A stretch of DNA of 64,000 nucleotides from Thalassotalea profundi (GCF_014653195.1 NZ_BNAH01000009.1:62001-126000), one strand, 5' to 3'. Counted from the stretch's first letter, positions 10,007 to 19,615 are shown. Made by a program: numbers and translations. Notes: a model not told the origin generated them from the letters alone.

Positions 10007-11380
10007 GTGAATATAAGGTTTAAACATCACTTATTTATTAGCTTAATAATTTTGATATTGTCGAGCCAAACTACATTTGCTCAAGAAACAGTTAATAAGC
10101 GTGATTTATCATCAGATAATGAAAAAAAGATTAAAAACACCTTAACAAATGATGCTTGGGCTGATGACGTTTGGGGAGATGATGCCTGGGCAGAAGAACA
10201 AAAATCACCTTGGGCACTAAGAGGTTTTATCGAAGTTGGTTATGGGACTTTTACCCAAGATAATATTATTGACGCTACGCAATCATTAAGTGAATTAACC
10301 ACACGCTTTGAAGTCGATTATCAGCACGACAGTTTTGACATCGCCGCTAAAGCTGATGTTAGATATGATGATGTACTCAATAAAACCCTGTGGGATACCC
10401 GTGAACTCAATATCGCTTTTAGTCCGTTAAATAATCTCGATGTTAAATTAGGTCGGCAGGTGTTAACTTGGGGTACGGGTGACTACTTATTTTTAAATGA
10501 TTTGTTTGCTAAAGACTGGCAATCATTTTTTTCTGGTCGCGACGATGAATATTTAAAAGCTGCTTCGGATAGTATTCGAACCACCTACTACTCTCATGGT
10601 ATAACGTTCGATCTCGCATGGACACCAGAGTTTACTTCAGATAAATATTTAACTGGTGAACGTTTTTCATTTTATTCACCCCAAGCATTGCAACAAGTAT
10701 CCCCAGCCAGTGACTTTATAGTTAACAAAACAAATAACCCTCAATGGTCAGCACGATTAGCAACGTCAAACAACGGTATTGAATATGCTATTTATGGTTA
10801 TCATGGCTATTGGACAACGCCCGTAGGTTCAAAAATCACACCAACGGGGCAAATGGCAGCCTATTTTCCCAAGTTAAATTCATGGGGGGCAAGTGTAAGG
10901 ATGCCCTTAGTTTCTGGCATTTTTAATGCCGAATATGCCGCATACAATAGTAGTGAAGATTACGCAGGCACAAATCCTTTTATTGCTAATAGTCAACATA
11001 GAATACTTTTGGGGTACGAAAGCGAGGTGGTTAAAGACTTAACCACCAGCGTGCAATATTATGTGGAAAAAACACGCCAATACCACAACTTAATCCAATC
11101 AAGTTCAACGCCCAACCTGCTTGTAGATGAATATCGTCAACTTCTTACATTACGCTTAACCTACATGACAATGCAGCAAAAACTCATTTATTCATTCTTT
11201 AGTTTTTATTCGCCTAGTGATCATGATGGCTATATAAAACCATCTATTACATACCGTTATAGTGACCAATATCGTTTTTCTTTAGGTGCAAATTTATTTT
11301 TTGGACAAGAAAAATATTCATTTTTTGGTCAGCATCAAACCAATAGTAATTTATGGTTACGTGCTAAACTCACTTTTTAA
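10007..11380 (+). CDS. Outer-membrane beta-barrel protein of the MMPL export operon
   Basis: A 457-residue protein starting at GTG (AAAGGA upstream) with a signal peptide cut near TTFA (residue 25). A short acidic, tryptophan-rich linker follows (WADDVWGDDAWAEE, about residues 47-62). The rest alternates amphipathic strands ending in an aromatic-rich C-terminus (...NSNLWLRAKLTF), the outer-membrane insertion signature ending in Phe. It resembles DUF1302-like or porin-like barrels. As the last gene of the operon it supplies an outer-membrane component to the pump and the LolA-like protein. Its 3' end overlaps the convergent lipoprotein gene by 11 bases. Confidence 0.75.
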   Translation: MNIRFKHHLFISLIILILSSQTTFAQETVNKRDLSSDNEKKIKNTLTNDAWADDVWGDDAWAEEQKSPWALRGFIEVGYGTFTQDNIIDATQSLSELTTRFEVDYQHDSFDIAAKADVRYDDVLNKTLWDTRELNIAFSPLNNLDVKLGRQVLTWGTGDYLFLNDLFAKDWQSFFSGRDDEYLKAASDSIRTTYYSHGITFDLAWTPEFTSDKYLTGERFSFYSPQALQQVSPASDFIVNKTNNPQWSARLATSNNGIEYAIYGYHGYWTTPVGSKITPTGQMAAYFPKLNSWGASVRMPLVSGIFNAEYAAYNSSEDYAGTNPFIANSQHRILLGYESEVVKDLTTSVQYYVEKTRQYHNLIQSSSTPNLLVDEYRQLLTLRLTYMTMQQKLIYSFFSFYSPSDHDGYIKPSITYRYSDQYRFSLGANLFFGQEKYSFFGQHQTNSNLWLRAKLTF

Positions 11381-11858
11381 TTAAGCTATTGTCTTCAGCT
11401 GGCAAGGCCGATGATTTAAAACGCACATAATCATCGGTTGTTGCCGTATCATGGCATTCTGCCCTCAGAGTTATTTCATCATTACCATTTAACCGATCTA
11501 ATACAAAGTAACTTTTGCGGCAAAAAAGCGATATAATTGGTAAGTTAGATAAGCGCTCTTCAAAATAATTGTTTAGCGCTTTATTGCTTGGCATCTTGTC
11601 ATTAGAGGTTCCATCTGAGCGCTCTTGTCGACCTCCTCTTGCTTCTCGCTCTCCCCTACCTTTTCCTTGACGCTCACCTTTTTTATTACCTGCTTTTTGA
11701 TCATTACGTTTCTCATTTATCACAAATACCGAAAATTCAAAGACTTTTGAACCGTCACTTTTAATTTCTGTATGAAGAGATTCACGTAAATTAGGTTTTT
11801 TAGTCGAAGTACAGGCGCTTATAGAAATAACCATAAGTAAGAGTAATAAGTTTTTCAT
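11370..11858 (-). CDS. Putative lipoprotein with Lys/Arg/Gly-rich segment
   Basis: Small lipoprotein of unknown function. The frame opens at a GTG (11870), but the ATG at 11858 gives a standard signal peptide ending in the lipobox ISAC, with lipidated Cys16. Residues about 50-85 form a highly charged, low-complexity stretch (GERQGKGRGEREARGGRQER), unusual for a periplasmic protein. The C-terminal part contains two cysteines (CRKSY and AECHD) that could pair. It is transcribed towards the barrel gene and overlaps it by 11 bases. No family was recognised. Confidence 0.65.
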   Translation of the reverse strand: MKNLLLLLMVISISACTSTKKPNLRESLHTEIKSDGSKVFEFSVFVINEKRNDQKAGNKKGERQGKGRGEREARGGRQERSDGTSNDKMPSNKALNNYFEERLSNLPIISLFCRKSYFVLDRLNGNDEITLRAECHDTATTDDYVRFKSSALPAEDNSLIKK

Positions 11859-12032
11859 AAAAAAGTACACAAGTAAGTAATAACTTTAGCTTACCTGATC
11901 TAATGTAAATTTGTGTAAATACGTAAAATTTCTTTTTACACATGCAAACATTTCAATTAATTACTTGTCACCGTTGTATAGCAAAGGCAAACTATGACAA
12001 GAAATAATCCATTAACTTGATTTAGGAACCTC

Positions 12033-12662
12033 ATGAGTCAATTATCAGCCGCAACAAACCAAATACAGCAAATGTTAAGTTTACAAGACGCAATGAATTC
12101 ACGAGTGAGTGAAACATGGCGTGAAAATAATTATGAATGGTATCGTGCCATTTGGGTTGAATGTGCGGAAATGCTAGATCATCATGGATGGAAATGGTGG
12201 AAACATCAAGAAATTGACGTGCCTCAAGTACAGCTTGAGCTTGTTGATATCTTCCACTTTGGTTTAAGTTTACGCTTAATGACCGGCGCTTCAGTTAATG
12301 AAATATCAGAGACTTTAACACAAGAATTAACCCATCAAAGCAACGAGAATGACTTTAAATTAGCACTAGAAGTACTTGCTGGCGCAGCTGTAACCAATAA
12401 AGCCTTTGATGCGACTGCCTTTGCTGATTGTATGCGTTTAATTAATATGGATTTAGATGAATTATTTCGTCAATATGTAGGCAAAAACACCTTAAACTTT
12501 TTCCGCCAAGATCATGGTTATAAAGAAGGGACTTACATTAAAATTTGGCATGGTAAAGAAGACAACGAGGTACTTGCTGAAGTTGTCCACCAACTTGACA
12601 CTACCGCCGCTGATTTTCAACAGCAACTTTACCAAGCATTAGAAGATAAGTACCCAAGCTAG
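12033..12662 (+). CDS. Dimeric all-alpha dUTP diphosphatase
   Basis: Hydrolyses dUTP to dUMP and pyrophosphate, keeping uracil out of DNA and feeding thymidylate synthesis. The 209-residue protein belongs to the all-alpha NTP-pyrophosphatase superfamily (dUTPase_2), not the trimeric Dut family. The magnesium-binding pairs E43-x2-E46 (VECAEML) and E69-x2-D72 (ELVDIFH) are intact, and WKWWKHQEID between them is a signature of the group. It stands alone with a TAGGAA ribosome site. The same fold appears in phage and trypanosomatid dUTPases, but nothing around it suggests a prophage. Confidence 0.85.
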   Translation: MSQLSAATNQIQQMLSLQDAMNSRVSETWRENNYEWYRAIWVECAEMLDHHGWKWWKHQEIDVPQVQLELVDIFHFGLSLRLMTGASVNEISETLTQELTHQSNENDFKLALEVLAGAAVTNKAFDATAFADCMRLINMDLDELFRQYVGKNTLNFFRQDHGYKEGTYIKIWHGKEDNEVLAEVVHQLDTTAADFQQQLYQALEDKYPS

Positions 12663-12774
12663 TATAATTTAGATATAACAAAAATCAGTTCCAATAGTTA
12701 ACTCTCTGGCACAAATAATGCTTATTTAATGATAATAAAAATATTGTCAATAATTTGAATTGTCGGAGATGACT

Positions 12775-13443
12775 ATGGAACTAATCCTATTTGCCATGAT
12801 CAGCCTTGTCGTTGTTGTTGCTTTGCTAGCAAGTCGGTTAAATGATAACAGCTTCCCTTTTCCATTTGATCGTAAAAGCGCCATATTTACCCCTGCTGAA
12901 AAAAACTTTCAAAACCTTGTAGAACAGGCTATGGGGCCACAATATCGTATTGTAAACCGCGTAAGATTATCTGATATTGTCACTATTAGAAATGGAGTAT
13001 CGAGCAAAGCAGGACAAACAGCTAAAGCCAATGCAGATAACAAATATTTAGACTTTGTAATTTGTGATCGCGATACCATGAAATTGCTTGGTACAATAGA
13101 CCTAGTCGATACCCAAGGTAAAGGCTATAAAATGAAGAAAGACTGGTTTGTTAGTGGTGCCCTAGAAGCAGCTAGCATCCCACATATTCGCATAAAAATT
13201 AAGCCCAATTACAGTGTTGATGAAATAAAAAGCTGTATTCATAATCGTTTATTTGGGCAAGCTCCAGCGCCAATTCCAAAATTTAAAGGACGAGTTATTC
13301 CTGCCAATATGGTAAAGCCTCGTACTAAACAAGCAAATGGTGATGTAGGTGTTTTAACTGCCGCCGCAGTAACAAATGAACTCGCCGCTAATAAAAATAC
13401 TGCCAATATTCCGGCACCTAGAGTGGCAGCTCTCCCCCATTAA
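12775..13443 (+). CDS. DUF2726 domain-containing membrane-anchored protein
   Basis: Protein of unknown function. The frame opens at a TTG (12760), but GGAG at 12765-12768 places the start at the ATG at 12775, giving 222 residues. One N-terminal transmembrane helix (about residues 3-20) precedes a DUF2726 domain (about 40-165). That domain has the sequence FTPAEKNFQNLVEQ, a central KYLDFVICDRDTMKLLGTIDL strand pair and a final ..IPHIRIKI strand. These features recall restriction-endonuclease-like nucleases. The C-terminal 45 residues are low-complexity (A, N, P). No functional partner is evident nearby. Confidence 0.75.
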   Translation: MELILFAMISLVVVVALLASRLNDNSFPFPFDRKSAIFTPAEKNFQNLVEQAMGPQYRIVNRVRLSDIVTIRNGVSSKAGQTAKANADNKYLDFVICDRDTMKLLGTIDLVDTQGKGYKMKKDWFVSGALEAASIPHIRIKIKPNYSVDEIKSCIHNRLFGQAPAPIPKFKGRVIPANMVKPRTKQANGDVGVLTAAAVTNELAANKNTANIPAPRVAALPH

Positions 13444-13463
13444 ATTTATTTACAGAACAGTTA

Positions 13464-13510
13464 ATACCAATGCGCATAAAAAACACTCATTTTATTATGC
13501 GCATTGGTAT
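13464..13510. repeat. Perfect 16-bp inverted repeat (stem-loop)
   Basis: ATACCAATGCGCATAA at 13464-13479 is exactly inverted at 13495-13510, with a 15-base A/T-rich loop. It lies between the DUF2726 gene and mtnN. There is no T-tract directly after it on either strand, so it is not a standard terminator. It may be a dispersed palindromic (REP-like) element. Confidence 0.7.
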
Positions 13511-13587
13511 AATCTTTTATACAGAGCAAGATTTTTTATCTAGCTCTCGCTATAATAGTGCCTTCAAACATTGATAGAGACGCTTAA

Positions 13588-14298
13588 ATGAAAGCAGGTA
13601 TTATTGGCGCAATGGAGCCAGAAGTCGCGATTTTAAAAAATAAATTAACCAATCCTCTCATTGAAACACATGCGGGCTTTACGTTTTACCAAGGACAATT
13701 AGAAGGCGTTGATGTGGTGATTGTTCAGTCTGGTATTGGTAAAGTAGCAGCTGCTCTTGCTACAGCAATTCTATTAGATCGCTATAATCCTGATTATGTC
13801 GTAAATACTGGTTCTGCTGGCGGCTTTGAACAATCTCTCAAAGTCGGCGATATTGTAATCAGCTCTGAAGTACGTTACCACGACGTCGATGTTACTGCTT
13901 TTGGTTATGAAATAGGTCAACTACCAGCCAATCCACCTGCCTATATTCCGCACTCAACACTTGTGAATGCAGCTGAAGAAAGTGCCAAGGCATTAGAGAA
14001 CATTCAAACGCTAACAGGCCTTATCACAACCGGCGATACATTTATGACAAAAGATGACGATATTGCTAAAGCGCGAAATAACTTCCCAACCATGGCAGCA
14101 GTAGAGATGGAAGGTGCAGCAATTGCACACACCTGTCATCAGTTTGATATACCCTTTGTTGTTATCCGCTCAATGTCAGATATTGCGGGAAAAGAGTCCC
14201 CTATATCATTTGAGGCTTACCTGGAAACAGCATCAGTTAATTCTTCAGCTTTGGTATGTCAAATGCTCAATACACTTAAAGGTCAAACTTTAAGTTAA
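13588..14298 (+). CDS. mtnN: 5'-methylthioadenosine/S-adenosylhomocysteine nucleosidase
   Basis: Cleaves adenine from methylthioadenosine and S-adenosylhomocysteine, recycling SAM by-products and feeding autoinducer-2 precursor and methionine salvage. At 236 residues it is full length for MtnN (Pfs). It begins MKAGIIGAMEPEV, with the conserved glutamate at residue 12. It carries VVNTGSAGGF and the catalytic aspartate region IRSMSDIAG near residue 198. EMEGAAIAH supplies the ribose-binding glutamates. It is followed by a CobD-like gene, a linkage I recall from related marine genera. Confidence 0.95.
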   Translation: MKAGIIGAMEPEVAILKNKLTNPLIETHAGFTFYQGQLEGVDVVIVQSGIGKVAAALATAILLDRYNPDYVVNTGSAGGFEQSLKVGDIVISSEVRYHDVDVTAFGYEIGQLPANPPAYIPHSTLVNAAEESAKALENIQTLTGLITTGDTFMTKDDDIAKARNNFPTMAAVEMEGAAIAHTCHQFDIPFVVIRSMSDIAGKESPISFEAYLETASVNSSALVCQMLNTLKGQTLS

Positions 14299-14344
14299 TT
14301 ATTAACATATTAAAAAAAGAAACCTTTAAAAATAAAGTTTAGCT

Positions 14345-15319
14345 ATGATGATGTTCGATTTTTCAGCACTCCCCTCTGTTACACAAAGCGTTATCATTTT
14401 AACGACAGTAGTTGTTACTAAGTCTATTATTGGCCATTTTAGCGCTGATAATACGATGAAGTATTTCAATCACTATTGTCAGCGCTTGTCAGATAAAGTT
14501 AATAAATCAAGCAATAGCAATGACCAGCAGAAAATAGCAGGACTCATTGCGTTACTGATTACCATAGTGCCGATAGTTGTTATTTTATGGTTATTTGAAG
14601 ATTTCATTGCTATTAATTGGTTATGGCAGTTCCTTCTACTTTACTTTGCCTTTGGCGACTTTAATTTAATACGCCTTAATAATAAGATAAGTCAAAAACT
14701 CCACATCAACGATAAAAAATCAGCAAGAAATTTACTAGATAACTATAGTTTACGAGATGTAGCTACGTTATCGACAATGGGATTGAGTAAAGCAACAATT
14801 GAAATGCAATTATTAAAGCATCTACAACGTCATATAGTTGTAGCTTGTTGTTTTTTAATAGTCGGGCCAATAATGGCTTTTGCTTATCGTTTAATTCTTG
14901 AAATGCATTACAGCTGGAATATCAAACTCACTAAATTTCACTATTTTGGTCAAACTAGTAACCTTATTTTACAATTAATTTCATGGTTACCGATTAGAAT
15001 TTATTATTTAGCTTATTTAGCCACCACAATTGGTAATGGGTTCATCTCTCATTTTCTCCTTACGAAAGTATACTTTTTTCAACTCAATACAAATATTATC
15101 ATTGCATTACATGCTTTTCGTCTGCATATTAAATTAGGTGGTGTTGCTATATATGATCACAAAAAAATACGACGATCCAGTTTTAACGATATAGGTAAAG
15201 CACCAGAGATAACAGATATTGTGAGTGCTAACAAACAGCTAATTTTAGTTAATATAATCCTTGTAATGAGTATATTAATAATAGCAACAATAAATTATTT
15301 GCCATTATTCAATCGCTAA
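14345..15319 (+). CDS. CobD/CbiB-like membrane protein
   Basis: A 324-residue membrane protein related to CobD/CbiB, which attaches aminopropanol to cobyric acid in cobalamin synthesis. It keeps the overall arrangement: four to five hydrophobic segments (near residues 12-30, 75-92, 95-115, 165-190 and 300-320), KSARNLLDNYSLRDV and GPIMAFAYRL. However, it looks divergent, and there is no other cobalamin gene here. Synteny with mtnN suggests an old but possibly repurposed paralogue. A true cobalamin role is uncertain. Confidence 0.65.
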   Translation: MMMFDFSALPSVTQSVIILTTVVVTKSIIGHFSADNTMKYFNHYCQRLSDKVNKSSNSNDQQKIAGLIALLITIVPIVVILWLFEDFIAINWLWQFLLLYFAFGDFNLIRLNNKISQKLHINDKKSARNLLDNYSLRDVATLSTMGLSKATIEMQLLKHLQRHIVVACCFLIVGPIMAFAYRLILEMHYSWNIKLTKFHYFGQTSNLILQLISWLPIRIYYLAYLATTIGNGFISHFLLTKVYFFQLNTNIIIALHAFRLHIKLGGVAIYDHKKIRRSSFNDIGKAPEITDIVSANKQLILVNIILVMSILIIATINYLPLFNR

Positions 15320-15363
15320 AATAGTATAAAATTAAGCCATGATAAATTAATTGGAAACAGAAA

Positions 15364-15750
15364 ATGAGAAATATAATCACATTACTTGTAGTACTTATGA
15401 GTTATTTTGCTAACGCATCTGACGTGCCTGTAGTATCTCAACAACAACTATTAAGTATGAAATCAGCTGAAAAAGCACCTCAATTTATAGTATTAGATGT
15501 TCGTACCGCCGAAGAATATCAACAACAACATATTGATGGGGCTATCAACATTAGTCATGATGAAATTGAAAGTAAACTTGCGACACTTAACCAATACAAA
15601 GATACTATGATTATAGTGCATTGTCGCTCGGGAAAGAGAGCTGATATAGCCGAAAATATTTTGGTTAAAAATGGGTTCTCTCAAGTAAAGCATTTAGCCG
15701 GAGATATGAATGCATGGCTAGCAGCAGATTTACCTGTAATTAGCCAATAA
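15364..15750 (+). CDS. Periplasmic rhodanese-like protein
   Basis: Single-domain rhodanese of 128 residues, secreted by an N-terminal signal peptide (cut near ANAS, residue 19). The domain includes VLDVRTAEEYQQQHIDGAINI and the active-site loop HCRSGKRA with Cys87 intact, so it should carry a persulfide. The likely role is sulfur transfer or thiol maintenance in the periplasm. It has a GGAAAC-type ribosome site. The TRIC-family gene begins 11 bases after its stop, so the two are probably cotranscribed. Confidence 0.85.
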   Translation: MRNIITLLVVLMSYFANASDVPVVSQQQLLSMKSAEKAPQFIVLDVRTAEEYQQQHIDGAINISHDEIESKLATLNQYKDTMIIVHCRSGKRADIAENILVKNGFSQVKHLAGDMNAWLAADLPVISQ

Positions 15751-15761
15751 CAGTTTCACTA

Positions 15762-16388
15762 ATGCCTGAATTACTCTATTGGTTAGATCTATTCGGTGTT
15801 GTAGTTTTTGCTTTTTCTGGAGCATTAATGGCAGGTCGATACCAATTAGATCCCTTTGGTGTTGTGGTATTGTCTGCGGTTACCGCAATCGGCGGTGGCA
15901 CTATCCGAGATGTTATTCTTGATACTCAAGTATTTTGGATAAAAAACCCTCTCTATCTTTATGTAATATTACTAACGGCTATATTAACCATAGTATTAAT
16001 TCGTTGCCCTAAACGAATACCTAAACGCTTTTTACTAATTGCTGATGCCTTTGGATTAGCTTTATTTGCTGTCCTTGGAACGCAAAAGGCAATGGCGTTG
16101 GGGGCGCCTATTTCAGTTTCGATCGTCATGGGTACACTTACAGGTGTCGCTGGCGGTATGATCCGCGATGTAATATGTAATGTAATTCCACTTATCCTTC
16201 GTCAAGAAATTTACGCAACAGCGGCTATTTTAGGTGGAGGATTATATGTATTTTTTAATTACTTAGGTTGGTCTGAAAACTTCTCTATTATCTTCGCTAT
16301 CTTAGGCGCGCTAAAACTTAGATTAGCAGCAATTTATTGGCAAGTTTCCTTACCTGCATTTCAGATAATAGAAAAAAACGATGTATAG
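15762..16388 (+). CDS. TRIC/UPF0126-family cation channel protein
   Basis: Inner-membrane protein of 208 residues with two tandem UPF0126 (TRIC) repeats. Each repeat has three hydrophobic helices and a kinked glycine motif: GGGTIRD (about residues 46-52) and GVAGGMIRDV (about 127-136). Prokaryotic TRIC proteins form trimeric potassium channels. It is probably cotranscribed with the rhodanese gene and ends 6 bases before the convergent rraB-like gene. Confidence 0.85.
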   Translation: MPELLYWLDLFGVVVFAFSGALMAGRYQLDPFGVVVLSAVTAIGGGTIRDVILDTQVFWIKNPLYLYVILLTAILTIVLIRCPKRIPKRFLLIADAFGLALFAVLGTQKAMALGAPISVSIVMGTLTGVAGGMIRDVICNVIPLILRQEIYATAAILGGGLYVFFNYLGWSENFSIIFAILGALKLRLAAIYWQVSLPAFQIIEKNDV

Positions 16389-16394
16389 GCTTTC

Positions 16395-16718
16395 TTATGC
16401 CTCAACCCCCCAACCATCGTTGTAACCGTTAAATTTAGCTGCAAGTTGCTCAAATTCGGCTTCCTGAGCAATAATAGCATCATAATCTAATAGCATATTA
16501 ACAGCACAGTCGACATCCCACACGTTGGGAGTTTCATCTGCGTGCAAATTTACTTCCATTTCAGGGGCTTTAGCGGCTAGATGATCTGCCATAGCTTGAG
16601 CATCTTCTATATGCTCAAATAACTGAAAAAAAACCACTTTATGAATTATAGAAAAATCAATACCTTCATTATACATTTCAGCTAAAACTTGGCCCGTATC
16701 ATCGTTTGGAAAAGTCAT
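16395..16718 (-). CDS. rraB: RraB-family ribonuclease E inhibitor
   Basis: Acidic cytosolic protein of 107 residues. It matches the RraB family, which binds RNase E and damps RNA degradation in E. coli. The family signature near the end, AAKFNGYNDGWGVEA, corresponds to the EKFDVEYDGWG of E. coli RraB, and the spacing of the helices and strands is the same. It is shorter than E. coli RraB, lacking the long acidic tail. It is a single gene, convergent with the TRIC gene. Confidence 0.8.
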   Translation of the reverse strand: MTFPNDDTGQVLAEMYNEGIDFSIIHKVVFFQLFEHIEDAQAMADHLAAKAPEMEVNLHADETPNVWDVDCAVNMLLDYDAIIAQEAEFEQLAAKFNGYNDGWGVEA

Positions 16719-16834
16719 AAAAATTACCTGCTATAAAAAAGCTAATTATACTCAGAGGCGGCAAAAATGCCTAACGCTTAAATGCTCAAATTACTATTCA
16801 ATTATTTTGCATTGAATTACCATCGATAAATACG

Positions 16835-16867
16835 AAAAAGCCAATAATATTTCATTATTGGCTTTTT
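16835..16867 (-). terminator. Rho-independent terminator of tyrS
   Basis: 14-bp stem AAAAAGCCAATAAT/ATTATTGGCTTTTT with a 5-base loop, 22 bases past the tyrS stop codon. The minus-strand transcript ends in a U-tract. Confidence 0.85.
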
Positions 16868-16888
16868 TAATCGTATCTTTTTATTAGG

Positions 16889-18088
16889 TTACTTAACTGT
16901 AACTCTTGCAAATTTACGTTTACCAACCTGAAAAACAGCAGTGGTGCCAGAAGCTATTTTTATTTTACTATCCGCTACTTTTTCGCCATTCATTTTTGCT
17001 GCGCCTTGTTTGATCATACGCATTGCTTCTGACGTGCTTGCAACTAAATTTGCTTCTTTAAGTAAGTTAGCAATTGCCAACTCACCCTCTTCAGTAGGAA
17101 TTTCAAATTCTGGCATATCATCTGGTATTGCACCTTTTTGGAAGCGATTGATAAACTCTTGATGCGCTGCTTCCGCTGCCGCTTCATCATGGAATCGCTC
17201 AATAAGCTCTTTAGCTAACGCGATTTTAATATCTCTAGGGTTCGCACCATCAGCAACTTGTTGTTTGTAACCATCAATAACATCAAGCGCTTTAAAACTT
17301 AATAATTGATAATAACGCCACATTAGATCATCAGAAATAGACATGATTTTACCAAACATATCAGAAGGCGTATCTGTAATACCTATATAATTACCAAGTG
17401 ATTTAGACATTTTTTGCACACCATCTAAACCTTCAAGCAGTGGCATCATTAATACTGTTTGCGGTCGTTGTCCTTCACTTTTTTGCAGCTCTCTCCCCAT
17501 CAGCAAATTAAATTTTTGATCGGTTCCACCTAATTCAACATCTGAGGCTAATGCAACAGAATCCCACCCTTGAACTAAAGGATACATAAACTCATGAATC
17601 GCAATAGCATGACCACCTGCATAACGCTTTTTAAAGTCATCACGTTCCATCATGCGAGCAACAGTTTGACGCGAAGCAAGTTTGAGCATACCAGCAGCAC
17701 CTAATGCTTCCATCCAACTTGAATTAAACTCAACTCGAGTTTTGCTTGGATCTAATATTTTAAATACTTGTTCTTTATAAGTTTCAGCATTAGCCAATAC
17801 ATCTTCTTTTGTTAAAGGCTTACGAGTTACATTTTTACCCGTCGGGTCACCAATCATGCCAGTAAAGTCACCTATTAAAAAAATGACCTCATGACCCAAT
17901 TGTTGAAATTGGCGTAATTTATTAATTAAAACCGTATGACCTAAATGTAAATCGGGAGCTGTAGGATCAAAGCCTGCTTTAATTTTTAGTGGTTTACCTT
18001 GCTTTAACTTTTCTAACAATTCATCTTCTAGCAAGATCTCTTCTGCACCACGTTTTATTTCAGCAAACGCTTGGCTGACATCGGTCAT
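16889..18088 (-). CDS. tyrS: Tyrosyl-tRNA synthetase
   Basis: Charges tRNA-Tyr with tyrosine. The 399-residue class I synthetase belongs to the TyrRZ subgroup, judged by the N-terminal helix before [15 protein letters not shown] and by the short form of the tyrosine pocket. The HIGH-type motif is HLGH (residues 48-51) and the KMSKS motif is at 226-230. A C-terminal S4 RNA-binding domain (about 335-399) ends [10 protein letters not shown]. It has its own terminator and stands alone, divergent from the M23 peptidase gene. Confidence 0.97.
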   Translation of the reverse strand: MTDVSQAFAEIKRGAEEILLEDELLEKLKQGKPLKIKAGFDPTAPDLHLGHTVLINKLRQFQQLGHEVIFLIGDFTGMIGDPTGKNVTRKPLTKEDVLANAETYKEQVFKILDPSKTRVEFNSSWMEALGAAGMLKLASRQTVARMMERDDFKKRYAGGHAIAIHEFMYPLVQGWDSVALASDVELGGTDQKFNLLMGRELQKSEGQRPQTVLMMPLLEGLDGVQKMSKSLGNYIGITDTPSDMFGKIMSISDDLMWRYYQLLSFKALDVIDGYKQQVADGANPRDIKIALAKELIERFHDEAAAEAAHQEFINRFQKGAIPDDMPEFEIPTEEGELAIANLLKEANLVASTSEAMRMIKQGAAKMNGEKVADSKIKIASGTTAVFQVGKRKFARVTVK

Positions 18089-18244
18089 TTACTCGGCTCC
18101 AGTAATAAAATTTATAAAAACTATAAGCGAATTCTACTGTAAATTTGCCTAAGGTGAAAACCATAACGTTGTTTGTTAGTATATTAATTTGTTATAGTAG
18201 ACGATAGACGTCGTAGTTGAAATAGTTGTAAAGGTAGTAACTCC

Positions 18245-19615
18245 TTGAATAACATAAAAAACTTATACACACAGTTGCCAAAAAAGCACAGGATAATCCT
18301 TAGTGTTATTAGCGTAATCTTGCTGTTATTGATCATACTGCCTTCTGAAAAAGCGACCGCAAGCCGCCAAAGCGAAAATAATTCGTTAAAAATAGGCCAA
18401 CGCTACCAACTTCAACTACCTGAGGAAGTTGTTACTTCTTCTCCGATTAAAAACGATGAAAATAACATAGCCCAGAACAGTGACATTAATGAAAAAGTTA
18501 CATGGAAAACGGCAAAAGTACGTAGTGGTGATTCTCTCGCAAAAATATTTAAACGTTTAGGTTTTAGCGCGCAAACCACATACAAAGTAAGTAATGTTGA
18601 AAGTAAAGCCAGTAAACAACTTAAAAAATTACAAGTTGGTGATGTATTACACATTGCAACTAATGATAAAAAAGAGTTAGTTGCTCTCGAATATCCAATA
18701 TCTCAAACTAACACTTTATTCGTCGATTTCATCGATGGGAAGTATCAAGCAAAATTTGAAGAAAAGTCAGTTGAGGTGCAAAGCACTATTGCTCATGGTG
18801 TTATTAAAACAAATTTTTGGAATGCTGGTATAGAATCAGGATTGAATGACAGTCAAATCATTAACCTTGCCAATATCTTTGGCTGGGATATCGATTTTGG
18901 GCTGGATATTCGAAAAGGTGATAGTTTTCATGTGGTTTATGAAAATAAATATATTGATGGTGAGTTTATTGGTACTGGTAAAATTTTAGCTGCTGAATTC
19001 ATTAACCAAGACTCCCCCTTCCAAGCAATTCGTTTTAGTGATGGAGAATATTACTCCCCTGACGGAAAAAGCATGCGTAAAGCCTTCCTAAGAGCTCCTG
19101 TTAACTTTAAATATATCAGCTCAAACTTTAAGCCTAAACGTTTTCATCCAGTACAAAAGCGTTGGAAAGCACACCGCGGTACTGATTACGCAGCTAAGAC
19201 AGGGACTCCAGTTGTTGCAGCAGGTAACGGTAAAGTAACCCGAGCCACCTATGATAAATACAATGGCCATCATGTTTTTATTCAACATGGAAACGGGATA
19301 GAAACTAAATATATTCATTTTTCCAAACGCGCCGTTAAAAAAGGTCAACGAGTAAAACAAGGACAAGTAATTGGTTATGTTGGTGCTACTGGATTAGCCG
19401 CTGGCCCACATTTACATTATGAATTTCTACTAAACGGTGTTCATCGTAACCCAAGAACAGTAAAATTACCTGATGCCCAACCTATAGCTAAAAAGTATAA
19501 AAATGAATTTATGCAAATTGCTAAACAACGTCTAAAACAGTTGTCAGGTTCTCGACAAGCACTTCTTGCTGCCAACAGCAAATCGACTAGTAAAGAGCGA
19601 CTTCAGGCACCATAA
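18245..19615 (+). CDS. M23 peptidoglycan DD-metalloendopeptidase, MepM-like
   Basis: Murein hydrolase that cuts peptide crosslinks for cell-wall growth. The 456-residue protein starts at TTG. It has an N-terminal membrane anchor (about residues 17-33), an OapA/LysM-type region (VRSGDSLAKIFKRLG, about 92-140), and a C-terminal lysostaphin-type M23 domain with zinc ligands H310 and D314 (HRGTD) and the H389-L-H391 motif (GPHLHYEF). The order matches E. coli MepM. It is divergent from tyrS, a common linkage in gammaproteobacteria. Confidence 0.9.
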   Translation: MNNIKNLYTQLPKKHRIILSVISVILLLLIILPSEKATASRQSENNSLKIGQRYQLQLPEEVVTSSPIKNDENNIAQNSDINEKVTWKTAKVRSGDSLAKIFKRLGFSAQTTYKVSNVESKASKQLKKLQVGDVLHIATNDKKELVALEYPISQTNTLFVDFIDGKYQAKFEEKSVEVQSTIAHGVIKTNFWNAGIESGLNDSQIINLANIFGWDIDFGLDIRKGDSFHVVYENKYIDGEFIGTGKILAAEFINQDSPFQAIRFSDGEYYSPDGKSMRKAFLRAPVNFKYISSNFKPKRFHPVQKRWKAHRGTDYAAKTGTPVVAAGNGKVTRATYDKYNGHHVFIQHGNGIETKYIHFSKRAVKKGQRVKQGQVIGYVGATGLAAGPHLHYEFLLNGVHRNPRTVKLPDAQPIAKKYKNEFMQIAKQRLKQLSGSRQALLAANSKSTSKERLQAP

